From NCBI GenBank assembly GCA_030149965.1, contig JASLHB010000042.1, positions 1 to 10,844 of the forward strand: a stretch of 10,844 nt of DNA, in the 5' to 3' direction. Below the pieces are notes generated by a model that did no database searches, was not told where the DNA came from, and saw nothing but the letters and a program-made list of their open reading frames with translations. This stretch comes from Wohlfahrtiimonas sp. (GTDB taxonomy: Bacteria; Pseudomonadota; Gammaproteobacteria; Cardiobacteriales; Wohlfahrtiimonadaceae). Each line of letters starts with the position of its first letter. Within the stretch, counting starts at the first letter, position 1. Positions 7,402-10,844 of this stretch are shown one piece after another. A program made the position numbers and the translations under genes.

Positions 7402-10400
7402 GATCTGCTCCCATTAATTGATCCAAGGCGATGATATCTTCTTTCTTAGGCTTTCTAAAGTAAATGCCATGCTTGCCTGAATGGCTCATTCCGCGCACAA
7501 ATAGATAGAAAACTCCACCAAAATGCTCATCATAATTAAAGTTTGGCATTCTAAATTTGAGATAACGCATCAAAGCCACGGAATAAATGAGATATTGCAC
7601 ATCATAATAAGCATCTAACATTGCTTGGTGAACATTATTTTCATTATAGTCTTCAGGTGAATCACCTAAATAGTTGGTTTTGTAATCGACGATGTAGAAT
7701 TTACCATTGTGCACAAAGATTAAGTCAATGAACCCTTTCATCATGCCTTGCAATGTAAAGAAATTTAGTTGAGGTAAAGTTTCTGCATTGCGATAAGAGT
7801 GTAAATATTGATTGAATTTTGGCGCTGTGAATGGCTTTTTCACAGGAAATAAAAACTCTAACTCATGCAAAGCATTGGTTTGCAGAGATTCCGCAAATGT
7901 TAATTTGGGAAGTAATTCATTTTGAAAGATATCCTTCAGCCAATTTAAAACAACATCTACCCAAATCTCTAGATTATTGCTCACTTCTTCAGAGAAGAAT
8001 GCTCTGCTTAAAACATTAGTGAGATATTCTTTATTGAGTAAATCTTGTGGTTTATGTTTTTCAAACAGCTCATGCATGAATGTACCTGTATGAGCACCTT
8101 TTGGAAATGTGAAAATAGAAGGGATTGGTTCGGAGGTTGTTTCAACAAGCACTTCTTCTATATTACTTTCATCTTGGTTTTCTTGAACGAAGTAAGAATG
8201 TGGCGCATCTTTGGTTAACTGCGTAAAGCTTGAGATATTCCATGCGCGGTTAATTTTTCCAGTGAATGTTGCTGCACTGAGTTCATCATCGCGTTCAATT
8301 TTAGCCTTATACTCAACTTGTTCTTGAGCATTCATTGGCAAGATTTGCACGTGCTGTAACTTTTTCAAACGCTCTAAAGAGAATGGTGCATTCTTTTCTG
8401 TGTTGAATAATGTGGAGAAAATCACTTTATCATTGATAGGTGTTTTACTATTGCCCGATAAAAAGTTTTCAGAAAGTGCAAATTCACAATAATATTTAGC
8501 ACGGGTTAAGGCAACATAAAGTAAGCGGGAATTTTCAGATTGTTCGCTATTCAATGAGAGTAATTCTTGTTCTTCATTTTTATCATAATCTAAAGTTTTT
8601 CGCCCATCTTTATCAATAATAAATGGTGGTTTATTGGCTTTTGCCTCGAAATTAGAAGGAATGAATGTGATTGGGAACTCCAAACCTTTAGAGCCATGAA
8701 TGGTCATGATAGTAATGACATTCATTTCACTTTCTAGTCGTAAGCTATTACTTCCGCCGCCTAATTCATCTTCTGAATCATCAGGTGAATTAATTTGTTG
8801 TGTAAACCATTCTAATAATGCTTCTTTGGTTGGTGCTAATAAACTTTGCGCTTGTAGTAATTCACAGAGATGACGTAGATCCGTCATGATGCGATCAAAT
8901 TCATTATGATTTCTAAAACGATGGATTCTATTATGACGATGTAGAAATTGATCCATCATTGGAATGATGCCAACTTTATCCCAATCTTGTAAGCATTGTT
9001 CGCGCTCTATTAGAAAATCTTCATATTGCTGATGGTCTTCTAGTAAATGATGAAGTTCATTTAAAGAGAGTTGATAGAGAAGGGAAGCGAAGGATTGCTT
9101 CATTAATTCTTGATTGCGAGTTTCTAATAGGCTTGTTAGTAATAAATGTATTAAGTCAGCTGCTTTACTTTTGAAAACTTTATTTTTATCCGATAAATAA
9201 ACAGCAGGTAATTTTGCATTTCGTAAAGCTTTTAGTAAAGTTCCCGCATCGCCTTTACCACGTACTAAGATTGTTATATCTTGATTTACGATCGCGCGAG
9301 ATTCATTATTCTGATGAATTTTACCATTCATTAATAATTGTTGAATACGTTTTGTGATGTATTCAGCCGATGATTTTTGAAAGCTGCCTTTATTGTTATC
9401 GCCTTCTAAATATGCAATGCCGATGCCTTTTTGTTGAATATCATCTATGGTTAAATAGTTGAGCGCTGATTTTTCTGGCGTTGCCACTGGCTGAAAGGGA
9501 ATATCTTCTGCTAAGAATGGATTGCTGTTTTGTTCAAATAGTTCGTTTACACCTTTAACAACAGCTGAGCTAGAACGATAGTTTGTACCCAAAGAATATT
9601 GATGTTCCGCAGAATGTTTCGCGTTGAGATAAGTATTAACATCAGCGCCACGGAATTTATAGATAGATTGCTTAGGATCGCCAATCATCAATAATGTACT
9701 ATCTTTTGTATTGCCAAAAAGCTGAGAGAAGATTTTATATTGAATATTATCGGTATCTTGGAATTCATCGATCATGGCAATTTTATAACGGCCTCGAATT
9801 TTCTCTAATTGTTCTGGCGTTGCATTGGTAATGAGCTTTTCTGTTTCATTGATCAAGTCATCAAAAAAGAGCAGATTATTTTTTTGTTTCAAGGATAAAA
9901 ATATTCTGTGGAATTGCTGTGTTGCAAATGCCCAAAAGATTGCTTGGATTTGATTTTGATCCAATTCACCATCATCGCCTTGGCAGTTAAAAATAGCAGT
10001 TTCTAATTCTTCAATCGATTGAGGCGCATCGAATGATTCTGCAACTTTGAAAAAAGGGGCGATTGTACTTTGTATATAAGTCGGATTTTTATAAATAGGA
10101 TACGCAATGGGTGTTAATCGATCTGAAAAGTAATAGCAAACTTCGCGCCAGAATTGTTTAACGGTTTCTGTTCGTAGATCATAATCAGATGTAGATAATT
10201 GGAAATCAAAAGGTAATTGTGAATCTAAAGGATTTTGACTTAAAAAACGTTGGCAGAAACTGTGAATCGTAAATATATTGGCATCGCTCATTAATCTTTC
10301 TGCTTCATGTAATATAGAGCGTGCTTTGATGTATTCATTTTCTGGTATTAATTGAAGGACTTCCTGAATAAATTCATCGTCGCTACTTTCAGTTTTTAAG

Positions 10401-10633
10401 GCATTTTGCACTTCTAATATACGATCATAAATTCTAATGCGTAATTCAGCAGTGGCAGCTTTCGTATAAGTTACTATTAATATATCGCTTAATTTCAATG
10501 GTTCAGGTAGTTTGATCCCTAAAAGATAGCGGATCACTAAAGAAGTAATTGTATATGTTTTGCCTGTGCCCGCGGATGCCTCGATGAGGGTTTTACCAGT
10601 AAAAATCGAATGAATGGGGGATATTATTTTCAT
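7394..10633 (-). CDS. recB: Exodeoxyribonuclease V subunit beta, RecB helicase-nuclease
   Basis: RecB is the 3'-5' superfamily 1A helicase and sole nuclease of RecBCD. The protein has 1079 residues, about 100 fewer than E. coli RecB (about 1180). Helicase motifs are Walker A EASAGTGKTY (18-27), Ia VTYTKAATAEL (54-64), Ib FTIHSFCQRFL (121-131), Walker B MIDEFQDTD (287-295), III MIGDPKQSIYKFRGAD (316-331), IV GTNYRSS (349-355), V MTIHGSKGLEFPI (643-655) and VI RLLYVALTRAK (703-713). The C-terminal nuclease domain has GTFMHELFE (H854), GFIDLIF (D970), VDYKTN (D983, K985) and the YDVQYLIYS motif, matching H956, D1067, D1080 and K1082 of E. coli. The shortfall therefore lies in the helicase part, and the nuclease is complete. 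No Shine-Dalgarno sequence precedes the ATG. Upstream in-frame stops and the lack of another ATG, GTG or TTG fix the start. recC is not adjacent. Confidence 0.95.
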   Translation of the reverse strand: MKIISPIHSIFTGKTLIEASAGTGKTYTITSLVIRYLLGIKLPEPLKLSDILIVTYTKAATAELRIRIYDRILEVQNALKTESSDDEFIQEVLQLIPENEYIKARSILHEAERLMSDANIFTIHSFCQRFLSQNPLDSQLPFDFQLSTSDYDLRTETVKQFWREVCYYFSDRLTPIAYPIYKNPTYIQSTIAPFFKVAESFDAPQSIEELETAIFNCQGDDGELDQNQIQAIFWAFATQQFHRIFLSLKQKNNLLFFDDLINETEKLITNATPEQLEKIRGRYKIAMIDEFQDTDNIQYKIFSQLFGNTKDSTLLMIGDPKQSIYKFRGADVNTYLNAKHSAEHQYSLGTNYRSSSAVVKGVNELFEQNSNPFLAEDIPFQPVATPEKSALNYLTIDDIQQKGIGIAYLEGDNNKGSFQKSSAEYITKRIQQLLMNGKIHQNNESRAIVNQDITILVRGKGDAGTLLKALRNAKLPAVYLSDKNKVFKSKAADLIHLLLTSLLETRNQELMKQSFASLLYQLSLNELHHLLEDHQQYEDFLIEREQCLQDWDKVGIIPMMDQFLHRHNRIHRFRNHNEFDRIMTDLRHLCELLQAQSLLAPTKEALLEWFTQQINSPDDSEDELGGGSNSLRLESEMNVITIMTIHGSKGLEFPITFIPSNFEAKANKPPFIIDKDGRKTLDYDKNEEQELLSLNSEQSENSRLLYVALTRAKYYCEFALSENFLSGNSKTPINDKVIFSTLFNTEKNAPFSLERLKKLQHVQILPMNAQEQVEYKAKIERDDELSAATFTGKINRAWNISSFTQLTKDAPHSYFVQENQDESNIEEVLVETTSEPIPSIFTFPKGAHTGTFMHELFEKHKPQDLLNKEYLTNVLSRAFFSEEVSNNLEIWVDVVLNWLKDIFQNELLPKLTFAESLQTNALHELEFLFPVKKPFTAPKFNQYLHSYRNAETLPQLNFFTLQGMMKGFIDLIFVHNGKFYIVDYKTNYLGDSPEDYNENNVHQAMLDAYYDVQYLIYSVALMRYLKFRMPNFNYDEHFGGVFYLFVRGMSHSGKHGIYFRKPKKEDIIALDQLMGADHE
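7408..7412 (-). promoter_or_regulatory. Shine-Dalgarno site of recD inside recB
   Basis: On the - strand GGGAG lies 6 nt before the recD ATG (7401-7399), within the last codons of recB. With the 8-nt ATGAGTAA overlap this supports the chosen recD start. It also points to tightly coupled translation of two subunits needed in equal amounts. Confidence 0.75.
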
Positions 10634-10650
10634 AGTGGATTGAATGCCAT
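10630..10650 (-). other. Possible 6-codon leader ORF overlapping the recB start
   Basis: On the - strand ATG (10650-10648) opens a 6-codon frame encoding MAFNPL. Its TGA (10632-10630) overlaps the recB ATG in the tetranucleotide ATGA. Neither this ATG nor the recB ATG has a recognisable Shine-Dalgarno sequence. If translated, it could feed ribosomes into recB by termination-reinitiation. A frame this short can occur by chance, so this is only a candidate. Confidence 0.2.
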
Positions 10651-10665
10651 GGTTTTTATAGATCG

Positions 10666-10695
10666 ATTATAAAGCCTAATGGTTATTTCTGTAGC
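10666..10695 (-). promoter_or_regulatory. Candidate recB promoter
   Basis: On the - strand TATAAT lies at 10671-10666, a perfect -10 hexamer about 33 nt before the recB ATG. The best -35 is weak: GCTACA at 10695-10690, 18 nt upstream, with three matches to TTGACA. Transcription would start near 10659, leaving a leader of about 25 nt. A weak promoter would fit the low RecBCD levels known from E. coli. Confidence 0.45.
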
Positions 10696-10721
10696 ATCTT
10701 CTTGAGATATTGGTTTATAAT
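10692..10721 (+). promoter_or_regulatory. Candidate promoter for the rightward gene
   Basis: TATAAT at 10716-10721 is a perfect -10 hexamer about 80 nt before the ATG at 10802. The sequences 16-18 nt upstream (around 10692-10699) match the -35 consensus poorly. An alternative closer promoter uses TTGAAC (10729-10734) with TATTAA (10751-10756) at a 16-nt spacing. The two cannot be separated by eye. Confidence 0.35.
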
Positions 10722-10742
10722 CATAAGATTGAACAGTAAGTG

Positions 10743-10769
10743 TATTACATTATTAAATAAATTGTAATA
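10743..10769. repeat. Inverted repeat upstream of the rightward gene
   Basis: TATTACA (10743-10749) and TGTAATA (10763-10769) are exact reverse complements separated by 13 AT-only bases. The arm centres are about 20 bp apart, two helical turns, as in many dimeric-repressor operators. The repeat spans the -10 of the closer promoter candidate. As an RNA stem it would be weak and AU-rich. In a region this AT-rich, chance is a real alternative. Confidence 0.3.
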
Positions 10770-10801
10770 ACGAGAAAATCAAAAAAAGGTCAGGATAAAA
10801 C

Positions 10802-10844
10802 ATGAAATTCGTTACAGTAAATATTTTGGGAACGGTAGATCGCG
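10802..10844 (+). CDS. Start of an unidentified gene, cut by the window end
   Basis: An ATG at 10802 is preceded by CAGGA (10791-10795) at a 6-nt spacing, and an in-frame TAA at 10796-10798 rules out an earlier start. Only 14 codons are visible (MKFVTVNILGTVDR), with no stop. The short hydrophobic stretch is not a recognisable signal peptide, and I do not recognise the family. The gene is divergent from recB across a 168-bp gap that contains promoter-like sequences. That a gene starts here is fairly well supported by the ribosome binding site, but its function is unknown. Confidence 0.6.
   Translation, partial: MKFVTVNILGTVDR

Noticed and set aside
1..10844. Mobile element, CRISPR array, tRNA, toxin-antitoxin or phage-defence locus
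   Set aside because: Both strands are filled by five housekeeping genes. The gaps (30, 100, 76 and 168 bp) contain no repeats array, tRNA-like fold or further coding potential apart from the gene starting at 10802.

Overview
The window looks like ordinary chromosome from an AT-rich gammaproteobacterium. The E1o, E2o and E3 proteins are close in sequence to those of Pseudomonas and enteric bacteria, and RecB and RecD are the gammaproteobacterial-type helicase-nuclease subunits. Third codon positions are strongly A/T-biased. The style would fit a small AT-rich lineage such as the Cardiobacteriales (Ignatzschineria or Wohlfahrtiimonas), but that is a guess; no rRNA or other marker is present to settle it.

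Layout. Positions 1-5519 on the + strand carry the three genes of the 2-oxoglutarate dehydrogenase complex: sucA (E1o, its 5' end lies outside the window), sucB (E2o) and lpdA (E3). sucA and sucB are 30 bp apart and clearly co-transcribed. sucB and lpdA are separated by 100 bp holding two RNA hairpins and a perfect -10 hexamer. A strong intrinsic terminator at 5548-5582 closes the cluster. Facing it on the - strand are recD (5596-7401) and recB (7394-10633), transcribed as recB-recD with an 8-bp overlap. A 168-bp divergent intergenic region (10634-10801) then leads to a + strand gene of which only 14 codons are visible.

How the genes work together. SucA, SucB and LpdA together convert 2-oxoglutarate, CoA and NAD+ to succinyl-CoA, CO2 and NADH. 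LpdA may also serve the pyruvate dehydrogenase and glycine cleavage complexes. RecB and RecD are two of the three subunits of exonuclease V (RecBCD), which processes DNA double-strand ends. RecC is not in the window and must be encoded elsewhere if the enzyme is conventional.

No mobile element, CRISPR array, tRNA, rRNA or defence system was seen, and I found no undescribed system. The points most worth a second look are regulatory: the hairpin-bearing sucB-lpdA spacer, the back-to-back promoter candidates at 10666-10721, and a 6-codon ORF overlapping the recB start, which lacks a Shine-Dalgarno sequence.
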